DNA of 64,000 nt from JBCCGG01 sp039029395 (GCA_039029395.1 JBCCGG010000012.1:59752-123751); one strand, 5' to 3'. Shown: positions 46,832 through 55,890, counted from the stretch's first letter. Numbers and translations: made by a program. Notes: generated by a model from the sequence alone, not told the origin.

Positions 46832-46864
46832 ATGTAACAAAAGATTCATACAAGTGTCACATAC
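46832..46864 (+). promoter_or_regulatory. PHO-box-like triple 11-bp repeat ahead of pstS
   Basis: Three units of 11 bp follow each other: ATGTAACAAAA (46832-46842), GATTCATACAA (46843-46853) and GTGTCACATAC (46854-46864). Each has the form x-T/A-T/G-T-x-A followed by an A-rich spacer, like PhoB recognition half-sites (CTGTCAT plus A/T spacer). The block lies 107 bp upstream of the pstS start in a strongly AT-rich gap. A TAAGGT-like -10 follows near 46881. Confidence 0.7.
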
Positions 46865-46959
46865 AGGACTTGCCGTCTGACTAAGGTGCGCCCCGTTGTG
46901 GAATTCGGCCTGCCTTGGACCATCGCACCGATGGACAACGCGGGAGCTGGAGAGAGAAC

Positions 46960-46964
46960 GGAGG
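46960..46964 (+). promoter_or_regulatory. Ribosome-binding site that fixes the pstS TTG start
   Basis: GGAGG at 46960-46964 is followed by a 6-nt spacer and TTG at 46971. No ATG in this frame sits at the start of the signal peptide, so this site decides the start. Confidence 0.75.
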
Positions 46965-46970
46965 ACTCCC

Positions 46971-48005
46971 TTGTTCAAGCATACACTTCTGGCCGCTACC
47001 GTCGCAGCCGTTGCGCTGAGCGGAACCTCGGCCTTCGCGCAGTCACGCGATCAGATCCGCATCGTCGGCTCTTCGACGGTGTTTCCCTTCTCGTCGGCCG
47101 TCGCCGAGCAGTTCGGCAAGGCGAGCGACTTTAAGACCCCGGTGGTCGAGAGTACCGGCTCGGGCGGCGGCATGAAGCTGTTCTGCCAAGGTGTTGGCCT
47201 CGAGCATCCGGACGTGACCAACGCGTCGCGCCGGATTAAGGAGTCCGAGTTCAAGAAGTGCACCGAGAACGGCATCACGATCACCGAGGTCAAGATCGGC
47301 TTCGACGGCATCGTGCTGGCCGATTCCAAGTCGGGCCCAAGCTTCAATCTGACCAAGAAGCAGGTCTTCCAGGCGCTTGCCAAGGAAGTCCCGGTCGACG
47401 GTCAGCTGGTGCCCAACCCCTTCAAGAACTGGAGCGACATCGATCCCTCCTTGCCGAACGTCAAGATCGAAGTGCTGGGCCCGCCGCCGACCAGCGGCAC
47501 GCGCGACGCCTTCGTCGAGCTCGCCATGGAGGGTGGCGCCAAGGGCTTCGAGAGCCTCAAGGCCCTGCGCAAGTCCGACAAGAAAGCCTTCAAGGCGATC
47601 GCCCATTCGATCCGCGAGGACGGTGCCTACGTCGAGGCCGGCGAGAACGACAACCTGATCGTTCAAAAGCTCAACGCAAACCCCAATGCGATCGGCATCT
47701 TCGGCTTCAGCTTCCTGGACCAGAACTCGGACAAGATCAAAGGCGCCGAGGTCGATGGCGTCAAGCCGACCTTCGAGAACATCGCCGACGGCAAGTATGG
47801 CATCTCCCGCTCGCTCTTCTTCTATGTCAAGCAGGAGCATGTAGGCGTGGTGCCCGGCATCGAGGACTTCCTCGCCGAGTTCACCAGCGAGAAGGCCTGG
47901 GGCCCGGACGGCTACCTGATCGACAAGGGCCTGATCCCCTTGCCCGATGACCAGAGGGCTGCCATGCGGACCTCGACCATGGGCATGTCCCAGCTATCCA
48001 TGTAA
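46971..48005 (+). CDS. pstS: Phosphate ABC transporter substrate-binding protein PstS
   Basis: Periplasmic phosphate receptor of the Pst transporter. The 344-residue protein has a signal peptide (1-23, cleavage near AFA-QS) and the phosphate-binding motifs RIVGSSTVFPFS, ESTGSGGGMKLFC and PPPTSGTRDAFVE. Start TTG 46971 with a strong GGAGG; an in-frame start at 46896 would add 25 non-conserved residues ahead of the signal peptide. It is preceded by a PHO-box-like sequence and followed by a hairpin with a T-run, so PstS is probably made in excess over PstCAB. Confidence 0.95.
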   Translation: MFKHTLLAATVAAVALSGTSAFAQSRDQIRIVGSSTVFPFSSAVAEQFGKASDFKTPVVESTGSGGGMKLFCQGVGLEHPDVTNASRRIKESEFKKCTENGITITEVKIGFDGIVLADSKSGPSFNLTKKQVFQALAKEVPVDGQLVPNPFKNWSDIDPSLPNVKIEVLGPPPTSGTRDAFVELAMEGGAKGFESLKALRKSDKKAFKAIAHSIREDGAYVEAGENDNLIVQKLNANPNAIGIFGFSFLDQNSDKIKGAEVDGVKPTFENIADGKYGISRSLFFYVKQEHVGVVPGIEDFLAEFTSEKAWGPDGYLIDKGLIPLPDDQRAAMRTSTMGMSQLSM

Positions 48006-48023
48006 CCAGCTAGGTCCAGTACC

Positions 48024-48058
48024 AACCGGCAAGCGCAACCGTCGCGCTTGCCGGTTTT
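48024..48058 (+). terminator. Strong hairpin with T-run between pstS and pstC (probable attenuator)
   Basis: AACCGGCAAGCGC (48024-48036) and GCGCTTGCCGGTT (48044-48056) form a perfect 13-bp stem with a 7-nt loop, running into TTTT (48055-48058). It looks like an intrinsic terminator or an mRNA 3'-end stabiliser that lets only part of the transcripts continue into pstC. The pstC start is 18 bp further on. Confidence 0.75.
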
Positions 48059-48076
48059 GACTTTAGGGGAAGGGAT

Positions 48077-49459
48077 ATGCACACCGGGGTCTTGCTGGGC
48101 ACCTTGCTGCTGCTCATGGTGATCGGCTACTTCATGGGCCGCAGCCGCGCCACGGCGGTCGCCCACGCAGGTGGCACGAGGCTTCATTCGATCACCGGCT
48201 ACTACGGCTTCTACGTCGCGCTTTGGTGCGGACTGCCGGCGCTGGCGATCGTCGCCGTTTGGTCCATCGCCCAGCCTTGGATCGCCGACTGGGCGCTGAT
48301 GAGCAGCCTGCCGGCTCAGGCCGAGGCCCTGGCGCCCGAGAAACTGGTCTTTCTGGTCAACGACCTGAAAGCCTATGCCACCGGCCTGAAGCCGGCTGAC
48401 CAGATCCCGGCCGAGATGCTGCCGGCGGTCGAGCGCTACCAGTCGGTGCAGCAGATTGCCGGCGTCGCCTTGTGGGTCGTCGTCGGTGCCGCGGCAATCG
48501 CGGGCTTGGCTTATGCCAGGCGCCATATCAGCCCCCAGCTGCGGGCCCGCAACCAAGTGGAACGGGTCGCCAACTTGATCATGGTTGCGGCCTCGGGCAT
48601 CGCCATCCTGGTCACCTTCGGCATCGTGCTGTCTCTGTTGTTCGAGGCGATCCGCTTTTTTGGCAAGGTGCCCATCACGGAGTTCCTATTCGGCCTCCAA
48701 TGGTCGCCGCAGACCGCCTTGCGCGAGGATCAGGTGGGCTCGACCGGCGCCTTCGGCGCGATCCCGCTCTTCGCCGGCACCTTGCTGATCACCTTCATCG
48801 CCATGTGCGTCGCGGTGCCGATCGGCCTGCTCTCGGCGATTTACTTGTCTGAGTATGCCGGCCCCAAGCTGCGCGCGTTCGCCAAGCCGGCGCTCGAGGT
48901 CCTGGCCGGCGTGCCGACGGTGGTCTACGGCTTCTTCGCGGCGCTGACCATCGCGCCCTGGATCCGCAACACCGGCGAATCGATCGGCCTGGAAGTCTCC
49001 TCGGAATCGGGTTTGGCGGCCGGCCTGGTGATGGGCATGATGATCATTCCCTTCGTCTCCTCGCTGAGCGACGACGTGATCAACGCCGTGCCCCAGAGCC
49101 TGCGCGACGGTGCCTATGGCCTGGGCGCGACTAAGTCTGAGACCATCAAGCAAGTGATCATCCCGGCCGCCTTGCCGGGCATCGTCGGCGGGGTGCTGCT
49201 GGCGGTGAGCCGGGCGATCGGCGAGACCATGATCGTCGTCATGGCCGCCGGCCTGGCCGCCAACCTGACCGCCAACCCGCTCGAAGCGGTCACCACGGTG
49301 ACCGTGCAGATCGTCACCCTGCTGGTCGGCGACCAGGAGTTCGACAGCGCCAAGACCCTAGCGGCCTTCGCCCTTGGACTAACCCTCTTCGTGGTCACGC
49401 TTTCGCTCAATTTGGTGGCGCTCCACGTGGTTCGCAAATACCGAGAGAAGTATGACTGA
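48077..49459 (+). CDS. pstC: Phosphate ABC transporter permease PstC
   Basis: Inner-membrane subunit of the Pst importer. The 460-residue protein is longer than the enterobacterial form (about 320) because of an N-terminal extension of about 160 residues with two to three extra hydrophobic segments, as is common in alphaproteobacteria. The permease core has ALEVLAGVPTVVYGFFA and the EAA-type loop GLGATKSETIKQVIIPAALPG. The 3' end overlaps pstA by 8 bp. Confidence 0.94.
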   Translation: MHTGVLLGTLLLLMVIGYFMGRSRATAVAHAGGTRLHSITGYYGFYVALWCGLPALAIVAVWSIAQPWIADWALMSSLPAQAEALAPEKLVFLVNDLKAYATGLKPADQIPAEMLPAVERYQSVQQIAGVALWVVVGAAAIAGLAYARRHISPQLRARNQVERVANLIMVAASGIAILVTFGIVLSLLFEAIRFFGKVPITEFLFGLQWSPQTALREDQVGSTGAFGAIPLFAGTLLITFIAMCVAVPIGLLSAIYLSEYAGPKLRAFAKPALEVLAGVPTVVYGFFAALTIAPWIRNTGESIGLEVSSESGLAAGLVMGMMIIPFVSSLSDDVINAVPQSLRDGAYGLGATKSETIKQVIIPAALPGIVGGVLLAVSRAIGETMIVVMAAGLAANLTANPLEAVTTVTVQIVTLLVGDQEFDSAKTLAAFALGLTLFVVTLSLNLVALHVVRKYREKYD

Positions 49460-50753
49460 CGCCATCTTGCCCCGGACCGAGGCTGGCGCGGATTCGACCG
49501 CCAAGAGGCTCGCCCGCCGCCACGCCGCCGAACGCCGTTTTCAAATCTACGGCCGACTTGCGATCCTAACCGCGGTTCTCATGCTCGGCACTCTGCTTGG
49601 CAGCATTGTCTTGCAGGGCACTCCGGCATTCTTCCAGAGCGAGATGCGCCTGGAGGTCGATTTCGCTCCGGACGTGATCGATCCCAAAGGGGCGTTGGAT
49701 CCGGCCGATCTGCGGCGCGCCGACTATCAGCTACTGATCACGAAGGCGCTCTATGCACAGTTTCCCGACGTCACCGGCCGCAAGGACAAGCGGGCCCTCA
49801 AGCAGCTCGCCAGCAGCGACGCCGGCTTCACCCTGCGCAAGATGGTGCTGGCCGATCCGAGCCTGGTCGGCACCACGCAAAGCGTTTGGGTCAAAACCAA
49901 CGACGACGCCGACCAGTACATCAAGCACGGCGACCGCAACGCCAAGGTCGAAGAAGGCGGCCGGCTGAGCCCGGCCCAAGTCGATTGGCTCAAGGCGCTG
50001 GAGGCCAAAGGCGATATCGAGGAGCGCTTCAACACCACCTTCTTCACCGCTGGCGATTCCCGCGAACCGGAGCAGGCTGGCATACTGGGCGCCTTGGTCG
50101 GCTCGGCGCTGACCCTGATCGTGACTCTGGCAATCAGTTTCCCGCTCGCGGTCATGGCGGCGGTCTATCTGGAGGAGTTCGCCCCCAAGAACAAGTGGAC
50201 CGACATGATCGAGGTCAACATCAACAACTTGGCGGCGGTGCCCTCGATCGTCTTCGGTCTGCTCGGATTGGCGGTCTTCCTCAATGTCTTCGGCATGCCG
50301 CGCTCGGCGCCGGTGGTCGGCGGCCTAGTGCTCGCCCTCATGACCCTGCCGACCATCATCATCGCCGCGCGCGCCGCGCTCAAGTCGGTGCCGCCGTCGA
50401 TCCGCCAAGCCGCGCTGGGAATGGGCGCGTCGCCTCTGCAGGTCGTGCTGCACCACGTACTTCCGCTCGCCATGCCGGGCATCCTGACCGGCACGATCAT
50501 CGGCATGGCCCAAGCGCTCGGCGAGACCGCGCCGCTGATTATGATCGGCATGGTCGCCTTCATCGCCGACGTGCCCGGCGGCTTCACCGACCCGGCGACG
50601 GTACTGCCGGTGCAGATCTTCATTTGGGCCGATGCGCCGGAACGGGCTTTCCTGGCCAAGACAAGCGCCGCGATCATGGTGCTGGTGGCATTCCTCATCG
50701 TGATGAACGCGCTTGCCGTGGTGTTGCGCAAACGCTTCGAAAGACGCTGGTAG
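49452..50753 (+). CDS. pstA: Phosphate ABC transporter permease PstA
   Basis: Second Pst permease, 433 residues. An N-terminal helix (about 31-52) is followed by a large soluble insert (about 60-200, the DUF3333-type extension of alphaproteobacterial PstA), then the permease core with AAVPSIVFGLLGLAVF and GMGASPLQVVLHHVLPLAMPG. It overlaps pstC by 8 bp and precedes pstB by 22 bp. Confidence 0.94.
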   Translation: MTDAILPRTEAGADSTAKRLARRHAAERRFQIYGRLAILTAVLMLGTLLGSIVLQGTPAFFQSEMRLEVDFAPDVIDPKGALDPADLRRADYQLLITKALYAQFPDVTGRKDKRALKQLASSDAGFTLRKMVLADPSLVGTTQSVWVKTNDDADQYIKHGDRNAKVEEGGRLSPAQVDWLKALEAKGDIEERFNTTFFTAGDSREPEQAGILGALVGSALTLIVTLAISFPLAVMAAVYLEEFAPKNKWTDMIEVNINNLAAVPSIVFGLLGLAVFLNVFGMPRSAPVVGGLVLALMTLPTIIIAARAALKSVPPSIRQAALGMGASPLQVVLHHVLPLAMPGILTGTIIGMAQALGETAPLIMIGMVAFIADVPGGFTDPATVLPVQIFIWADAPERAFLAKTSAAIMVLVAFLIVMNALAVVLRKRFERRW

Positions 50754-50775
50754 ATAGCTAAAGGGGTTCAAGGAC

Positions 50776-51576
50776 ATGGTGGCATTGGAACAGGCGATCG
50801 ACACCAGCGGCTCGATTTCGGGCGCCAAGGTGATCGGCCGGGATGTCAACGTCTACTACGGCGACGCTCATGCGCTCAAAGGCGTGGACTTGAACATCGG
50901 CGAATGCGAGGTGACCTCTTTGATCGGCCCCTCGGGCTGCGGCAAATCAACTTTCCTGCGCTGCCTCAACCGCATGAACGACGTGATCGACGGCTGCCGG
51001 GTGACCGGGCGGATCGAGCTCGACGGGATCGACATTCATTCCAAGAACGTCGACGTGGTGCACCTGCGGGCCCGGGTTGGCATGGTATTTCAGAAGCCCA
51101 ACCCTTTCCCCAAATCGATCTACGATAACATCGCCTATGGCCCGCGCATTCACGGCCTGGCCCAGAACAAGACCCAGCTCGACGAGATCGTCCAGGCCAG
51201 CCTGGAGCGCGCCGGCCTGTGGAAGGAGGTGCAGGACCGCCTCGAGCAGCCCGGCACGGGACTCTCCGGTGGCCAGCAGCAGCGCCTTTGCATCGCGCGG
51301 GCGATCGCGGTCAATCCGGAGGTAATCCTGATGGACGAGCCCTGCTCGGCGCTGGACCCGATCGCGACCGCGAGGGTCGAGGAGTTGATCGACGAGCTAA
51401 GAACGCGCTACACCATCGTCATCGTGACCCACTCGATGCAACAGGCGGCGCGGGTGTCTCAACGCACGGCCTTCTTCCATTTGGGCGAGATCGTCGAATG
51501 CGGCGACACAGAGGAGCTCTTCACCAACCCCAAGGACGAGCGCACCCAAGGCTACATCACCGGTCGCTTCGGGTAA
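50776..51576 (+). CDS. pstB: Phosphate ABC transporter ATP-binding protein PstB
   Basis: ATPase of the Pst importer, 266 residues. Walker A is GPSGCGKST, the Q-loop lies in GMVFQKPNPFPKSIYDNIAYG, the ABC signature is LSGGQQQRLCIARA and Walker B is VILMDEPCSALDP. The IYDNIAYGPRIHG stretch is diagnostic for PstB. The ATG at 50776 follows AAAGGGG. phoU follows after 27 bp. Confidence 0.97.
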   Translation: MVALEQAIDTSGSISGAKVIGRDVNVYYGDAHALKGVDLNIGECEVTSLIGPSGCGKSTFLRCLNRMNDVIDGCRVTGRIELDGIDIHSKNVDVVHLRARVGMVFQKPNPFPKSIYDNIAYGPRIHGLAQNKTQLDEIVQASLERAGLWKEVQDRLEQPGTGLSGGQQQRLCIARAIAVNPEVILMDEPCSALDPIATARVEELIDELRTRYTIVIVTHSMQQAARVSQRTAFFHLGEIVECGDTEELFTNPKDERTQGYITGRFG

Positions 51577-51603
51577 GCTGGCCCGCCTATAGAGGAGACT
51601 GTA

Positions 51604-52320
51604 GTGGCAACGATCAACGAGCACATCGTCAAGTCGTTCGACGATCAACTCAATCGAATCAACGACTTGGTGGTGCGCATGGGAGGGTTGGCCGAGGCTC
51701 AGGTCGCCGGCGCGCTGGACGCCATGGTCAAGCGTGACTGCGAACTGGCGGCCCGGGTGATCGAGGGCGACGATCAGATCGACGACCTGGAGCACGAGCT
51801 GGAGCAGGTCTCCGTGCTGCTCTTGGCGCTGCGCCAGCCCATGGCCAACGACCTGCGCCGGGTCGTCGCCGCACTCAAGATCTCGAGCGACCTGGAGCGG
51901 ATCGGTGACTACGCGGCGAATGCCGCCAAGCGGGTCATCGCCCTGGAGGCGACCGAGCGGCATCGATCGGCCAGCTCGCTTTCGCGCATGGCCCAGCAAG
52001 TGCGCGTGTTGCTGCGCGATGCGCTCGACGCCTATGTCACCTCGGATGCCGAGCGCGCGCTCGAGGTCTGGCGCCGGGACGTCAAGATCGACGAGCTCTA
52101 CGGCTCGCTGTTCGAGGAGCTGCTCGAGCAGATGAAGGCCGACCCGGGCGATATCGCCGCCTGCACCCATCTACTGTTCATCGCCAAGAACATCGAGCGG
52201 ATCGGCGATCACGCCACCAATATCGCCGAATCTGTGCACTATCTGGTAACCGGGCGCTACATGGAGGGCGCCAGGCCGCGCGGTGTCGACCCCAATATGC
52301 CGGCCGCGGCCGAAGCCTAG
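51604..52320 (+). CDS. phoU: Phosphate signalling regulator PhoU
   Basis: Two three-helix-bundle repeats, 238 residues. Each repeat carries the metal-binding E/D-x3-D type motif: LKISSDLERIGDYAANAAKR (about 90-109) and FIAKNIERIGDHATNIAE (about 192-209). PhoU relays the state of the Pst transporter to PhoR. The GTG at 51604 follows AGAGGAGA. With a PhoR that has no membrane anchor, PhoU is the natural bridge to the membrane here (inference). Confidence 0.95.
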   Translation: MATINEHIVKSFDDQLNRINDLVVRMGGLAEAQVAGALDAMVKRDCELAARVIEGDDQIDDLEHELEQVSVLLLALRQPMANDLRRVVAALKISSDLERIGDYAANAAKRVIALEATERHRSASSLSRMAQQVRVLLRDALDAYVTSDAERALEVWRRDVKIDELYGSLFEELLEQMKADPGDIAACTHLLFIAKNIERIGDHATNIAESVHYLVTGRYMEGARPRGVDPNMPAAAEA

Positions 52321-52344
52321 TACAGTGAAGGAGCACAGCGCTTG

Positions 52345-53037
52345 ATGAAACCGTTGGTCCTGATCGTCGAGGACGAAGCCGCGATCGTCACTCTGCTGCG
52401 CTACAACTTGGAGCGCGAGGGCTTCCAGGTGATCGAGGCCGGCGACGGCGAGGAAGCCCTCTTGCTTGTCGCCGAGCACGAGCCCGATATCATCCTGCTC
52501 GACTGGATGCTACCGGTCATGTCCGGCATCGAGGTGTGCCGGCGCCTGCGCCGCAAGCCGGAAATGCAGGAGGTGCCGATCCTCATGTTGACCGCCCGCG
52601 GCGAGGAAAGCGACAAGGTGCGCGGCCTCGACTGCGGCGCCGACGACTACGTCACTAAGCCCTTTTCGCCGGCGGAGCTAATCGCCCGGATGCGCGCCGT
52701 GCTGCGCCGCAGCCATACGCTGACCAACGCCCAGCAGCTGCGCTTCGCCGATTTGGTGATGGATCTGGGCGCCCACCGGGTCCAGCGCGGCGCCCGCTCG
52801 ATCCACCTGGGCCCGACCGAGTTTCGTCTGCTGCGCCACTTCCTGCAGTACCCGGGCCGGGTGTTTTCTCGCGAGCAGCTGATGGACGCGATCTGGGGCC
52901 GCGACGTCTATGTGGAGCCGCGCACGGTCGACGTCCACATCCGCCGCCTGCGCAAGGCAATCAACCTGGACGACGCCGAGGACCTAATCCGCACCGTGCG
53001 CTCCGCCGGCTACGCGCTGGACCGGCCGACGGGGTGA
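52345..53037 (+). CDS. phoB: Phosphate regulon response regulator PhoB
   Basis: OmpR/PhoB-type regulator of 230 residues. The receiver domain (1-120) has the phosphoacceptor Asp53 in ILLDWMLPVMSG and the conserved Lys in VTKPF. The winged-helix domain (about 135-228) contains LGPTEFRLLRHFL and TVDVHIRRLRKAI. AAGGAG (52328-52333) serves ATG 52345 or TTG 52342. It is the last gene of the pst operon, and its 3' end overlaps a convergent GNAT gene by 28 bp. It presumably acts on the PHO-box-like sequence at 46832. Confidence 0.95.
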   Translation: MKPLVLIVEDEAAIVTLLRYNLEREGFQVIEAGDGEEALLLVAEHEPDIILLDWMLPVMSGIEVCRRLRRKPEMQEVPILMLTARGEESDKVRGLDCGADDYVTKPFSPAELIARMRAVLRRSHTLTNAQQLRFADLVMDLGAHRVQRGARSIHLGPTEFRLLRHFLQYPGRVFSREQLMDAIWGRDVYVEPRTVDVHIRRLRKAINLDDAEDLIRTVRSAGYALDRPTG

Positions 53038-53474
53038 GGGGATAGCCTGCACTTCTCCAGGTAGATCATCGCGATGCCAAGCGCCTCATGATCGCCGCGT
53101 TGAAACCTCTGCCAGCCCCGTATCTCGTAGACTTTGATAGCCCGTGTGTTGCTGGCCACGACCCTTAGCCACGCGCGATCATGGCCCCTGGCCGCGATTT
53201 CCCGTTCCACTTCGGACAGCAACCGGCTGCCGATGCCCTGGCCCTGGGCCTCTGGGTGCACCCAGAGGTTCTCGACCCGATCAACGCCGGTCGTTGCCAC
53301 GCCGAACACACGAGAGTCGTCGACCGCAATGAGCGCACTTGCCCAATCGTAGTCGGGCAATGGCAGGGGCGGGTCCATCCAGAGACCGCCATAAGTATCA
53401 TCGATGGTGTCCTGAACGCAGGCCTTGATTTTGGGAAGGTCGGCGGGACGCGCCTTGCGGATCGTGACGCTCAC
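53010..53474 (-). CDS. GNAT-family N-acetyltransferase
   Basis: Acetyltransferase of 154 residues with the acetyl-CoA motif VHPEAQGQGIGSRLLSEVE (about 75-93) and a C-terminal VVASNTRAIKVYEIRGW. The substrate cannot be inferred. It follows rlmN with a 4-bp overlap (ATGA at 53471-53474) on the same strand, and runs into the 3' end of phoB. Confidence 0.85.
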   Translation of the reverse strand: MSVTIRKARPADLPKIKACVQDTIDDTYGGLWMDPPLPLPDYDWASALIAVDDSRVFGVATTGVDRVENLWVHPEAQGQGIGSRLLSEVEREIAARGHDRAWLRVVASNTRAIKVYEIRGWQRFQRGDHEALGIAMIYLEKCRLSPHPVGRSSA

Positions 53475-54607
53475 GCCTCCGCTGAGGCTCGCTCGCTGGC
53501 TTTCAAACGCTGGCTGGCGGACTTGAGCTGGCCGCAGGCGGCCATGATGTCCTGGCCGCGTGGGCGGCGCACCGGGGCCGAGAGGCCGGAGTCGTTGAGG
53601 ATCTGGGCGAAGCGCTCGATCGCCTCAGGCCGTGAGCAGGTGTAGGGCGCGCCGGGCCAGGGGTTGAAGGGGATCAGGTTGGTCTTGGCCGGGATGTCCT
53701 TAAGCAAGCGCACCAGCTCCCGGGCGTCGGCCGGCGAATCGTTGATGCCGTCGAGCATGATGTACTCGAAGGTAATGCGCCGGGCGTTGTGGATGCCCGG
53801 ATAGGCCCGACAAGCCGCTAGCAGCTCCTCGATCGGGTACTTGCGGTTGAGCGGCACGATCTGGTCGCGCACCTCGTTGGTGACCGCATGAAGCGAGACC
53901 GCCAGGTTGACCCCGAGCTCCTCGCCGCAGCGCTGCATGGCCGGCACCACGCCGGCTGTCGAGAGCGTGATCTTGCGCTTGGAGACCTGTAAGCCCTCAC
54001 TGTCCATGACGATTTTGAGCGCTGCCGCCACATTGTCATAATTGTAGAGCGGCTCGCCCATACCCATCATCACGAGATTGGTGATCTGGCGATCCTCGGT
54101 CGATGACGGCCATTCGCCGAGCGCGTCGCGGGCGACCATGATCTGGCCGACGATCTCCGCCGGGCCCAAATTGCGCACCAAGCGCTGGGTCCCGGTGTGG
54201 CAAAAGCGGCAGGTGAGCGTGCAGCCCACTTGGCTCGAGACGCAGAGCGTGCCCCGGTCGCTCTCGGGGATATGCACGCTCTCGACTTCCTGACCGTCGA
54301 AAAAGCGCAGCAGCCACTTGGCGGTGCCATCGGTGGATTTGAGCGCGGTCGCGACCGACGGCCGGCCGACCTCGTAGCTCTCAGCCAGACGGGCCCGGAA
54401 AGCCTTGCTCAAGCTGGTCATGGCGGCGAAGTCGGTGGCACCCCGATGGTAGATCCAGTGCCACAGCTGACGGGCCCGGAAAGCCGGCTCGCCGAGCGCC
54501 GCCAATTCGGCGGTCAGCTCGTCCCGGCTCAGGCCGACAAGCATTCGGCGCCCGTCCGCTGGCGCGGCGGGCGGGGCGAAATGCTCGGCATGAAGGGTGC
54601 GGCTCAT
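53471..54607 (-). CDS. rlmN: 23S rRNA/tRNA C2-adenosine methyltransferase RlmN
   Basis: Radical-SAM enzyme that methylates A2503 of 23S rRNA and A37 of some tRNAs. The 378-residue protein has the cluster motif Cys129-x3-Cys133-x2-Cys136 (GCTLTCRFCHTGT), the GMGEPLYNYDNV motif and the C-terminal catalytic Cys in AACGQL. An N-terminal HhH-type domain (about 20-90) is present. An IalB-like gene lies 90 bp upstream. Confidence 0.95.
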   Translation of the reverse strand: MSRTLHAEHFAPPAAPADGRRMLVGLSRDELTAELAALGEPAFRARQLWHWIYHRGATDFAAMTSLSKAFRARLAESYEVGRPSVATALKSTDGTAKWLLRFFDGQEVESVHIPESDRGTLCVSSQVGCTLTCRFCHTGTQRLVRNLGPAEIVGQIMVARDALGEWPSSTEDRQITNLVMMGMGEPLYNYDNVAAALKIVMDSEGLQVSKRKITLSTAGVVPAMQRCGEELGVNLAVSLHAVTNEVRDQIVPLNRKYPIEELLAACRAYPGIHNARRITFEYIMLDGINDSPADARELVRLLKDIPAKTNLIPFNPWPGAPYTCSRPEAIERFAQILNDSGLSAPVRRPRGQDIMAACGQLKSASQRLKASERASAEA

Positions 54608-54697
54608 GGCCGTCTAGATAGAGACCCCGCCCGCTTAGGGCAAGGGCGAGGGCATTGCCATAGGCTCGGCGCCGGCGCACTACTGAATCAAACCGCG

Positions 54698-55237
54698 CTA
54701 AACCCCGCAGGCCTTGGCGATCGCGTTGTAGGCCTTGGTGAAGCCGGACAGCGAATAGGTGTCCTTGGTCGCCGTGCCGCGCGAGGAGGTGCCCTCGACG
54801 ACCATCTGGTGTCCCGCCTTCATCGCCCGCACCAGCTTGCGGTCGGCCGACTGATCGGGCGCCCAGGCGCTGTCCTCGTGGGTGAAGAGGTCGAAGGGCT
54901 TCTTCTTGTCGATCTTGACCTTGACCCAGCTGCCGCCCTTGAAGGTGTAGCCCGCCAGGAAGCTGACTTCGTCCTTGGTGTTCTCCGCCGGGCGGTGTGT
55001 TACCCGGGCATAGATCTTGCCCCGCTTCTTGTAGGCACCCTCGTCCTTGGTGGGGGCGCTGGCCATATAGCAGGTCTTCTTGCCGTTTTCTTTGAAGGCG
55101 TAGGCGTGCCAATGGTTGAACTCGCCCAACCGCTCGATCCCCTGTGCCCGCGTGGCGGCCGGGCTGCCCATGAGCAGGCCGAGCGCAGCGATCGCGAGAA
55201 TGAGGAATGTAGTGCTTTTGATTCGTGCCACGGTCAT
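54698..55237 (-). CDS. Invasion-associated locus B (IalB)-like secreted protein
   Basis: Protein of 179 residues with a signal peptide (about 1-32, cleavage near TRA-QG). The mature part matches the IalB-type fold: HWHAYAFKENGKKTCYMAS, DEVSFLAGYTFKGGSW and VVEGTSSRGTATKDTYSL. The Bartonella member is linked to erythrocyte invasion, but the family is widespread in free-living alphaproteobacteria and its general role is unclear. Lysine/glycine-rich, it is predicted to be periplasmic. Confidence 0.82.
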   Translation of the reverse strand: MTVARIKSTTFLILAIAALGLLMGSPAATRAQGIERLGEFNHWHAYAFKENGKKTCYMASAPTKDEGAYKKRGKIYARVTHRPAENTKDEVSFLAGYTFKGGSWVKVKIDKKKPFDLFTHEDSAWAPDQSADRKLVRAMKAGHQMVVEGTSSRGTATKDTYSLSGFTKAYNAIAKACGV

Positions 55238-55293
55238 CTTTGGAGCTGTTTGTTCTTCCGGCGAATCGAGGAGTTCATTGATATATCCAAGCG

Positions 55294-55821
55294 CTAAGAC
55301 TCGCGCAAGATGGGTTGGCCGTGGATGTGCTCGGAAAGCGGCTCGGCCGGTCCGCGCGTGCCGACCGGACGGCGCGCGAAGCGGCCGACTGAGATCAGGC
55401 GGTCGTACATCACGATCGCCCCGGCCACGCCCATGTTGACGCAGAACCTGGTGGGAATCTGGATCAGATGGTCGCAGCGCCTGGTCAGCGCCGGCGATAG
55501 GCTGCCCCGCTCGGGCCCAAGCACGTAGGCCGCCGCGCTTGGATGGCGGAAGCTGGGCAAGGCCTCGGCCTCGTCCAGCAGCTCAACCCCGACCAGCTGA
55601 CAGCCGCGCGGCAGGGTCAGCTCTTCGACCGATAGGTAGCTGTAGAGCGGCAGGTGCTTGGCCGCGTCCGAAGTATCCGACCGCTTGGTCTCCCGGGCGT
55701 TGAAGGCCGGGTCGATGGTGAAAAAGAAACTCGCACCGAAGGCATGGGCCGAGCGCAGCAGGTTGCCCAGGTTCATAGGCTTGCTGATACCCTCGACGCC
55801 GATTCCGAAGTAGCCGCGCAT
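55294..55821 (-). CDS. TrmH/SpoU-family RNA 2'-O-methyltransferase
   Basis: SPOUT-class methyltransferase of 175 residues. The motifs are GISKPMNLGNLLRSAHAFGA (motif 1 region), AYVLGPERGSLSP (motif 2) and IPTRFCVNMGVAGAIVMYD (motif 3 and knot). The RNA target is unknown. The C-terminal about 30 residues after RLISVGRF are an unconserved tail. It diverges from the asparaginase gene with 69 bp between starts. Confidence 0.87.
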   Translation of the reverse strand: MRGYFGIGVEGISKPMNLGNLLRSAHAFGASFFFTIDPAFNARETKRSDTSDAAKHLPLYSYLSVEELTLPRGCQLVGVELLDEAEALPSFRHPSAAAYVLGPERGSLSPALTRRCDHLIQIPTRFCVNMGVAGAIVMYDRLISVGRFARRPVGTRGPAEPLSEHIHGQPILRES

Positions 55822-55890
55822 GGCCGGAAACCTTGCATGGCGACCCCGGTGAAGGCAAGCTGCGGCGCGTCTTCAAGCAGGAATGACGAG

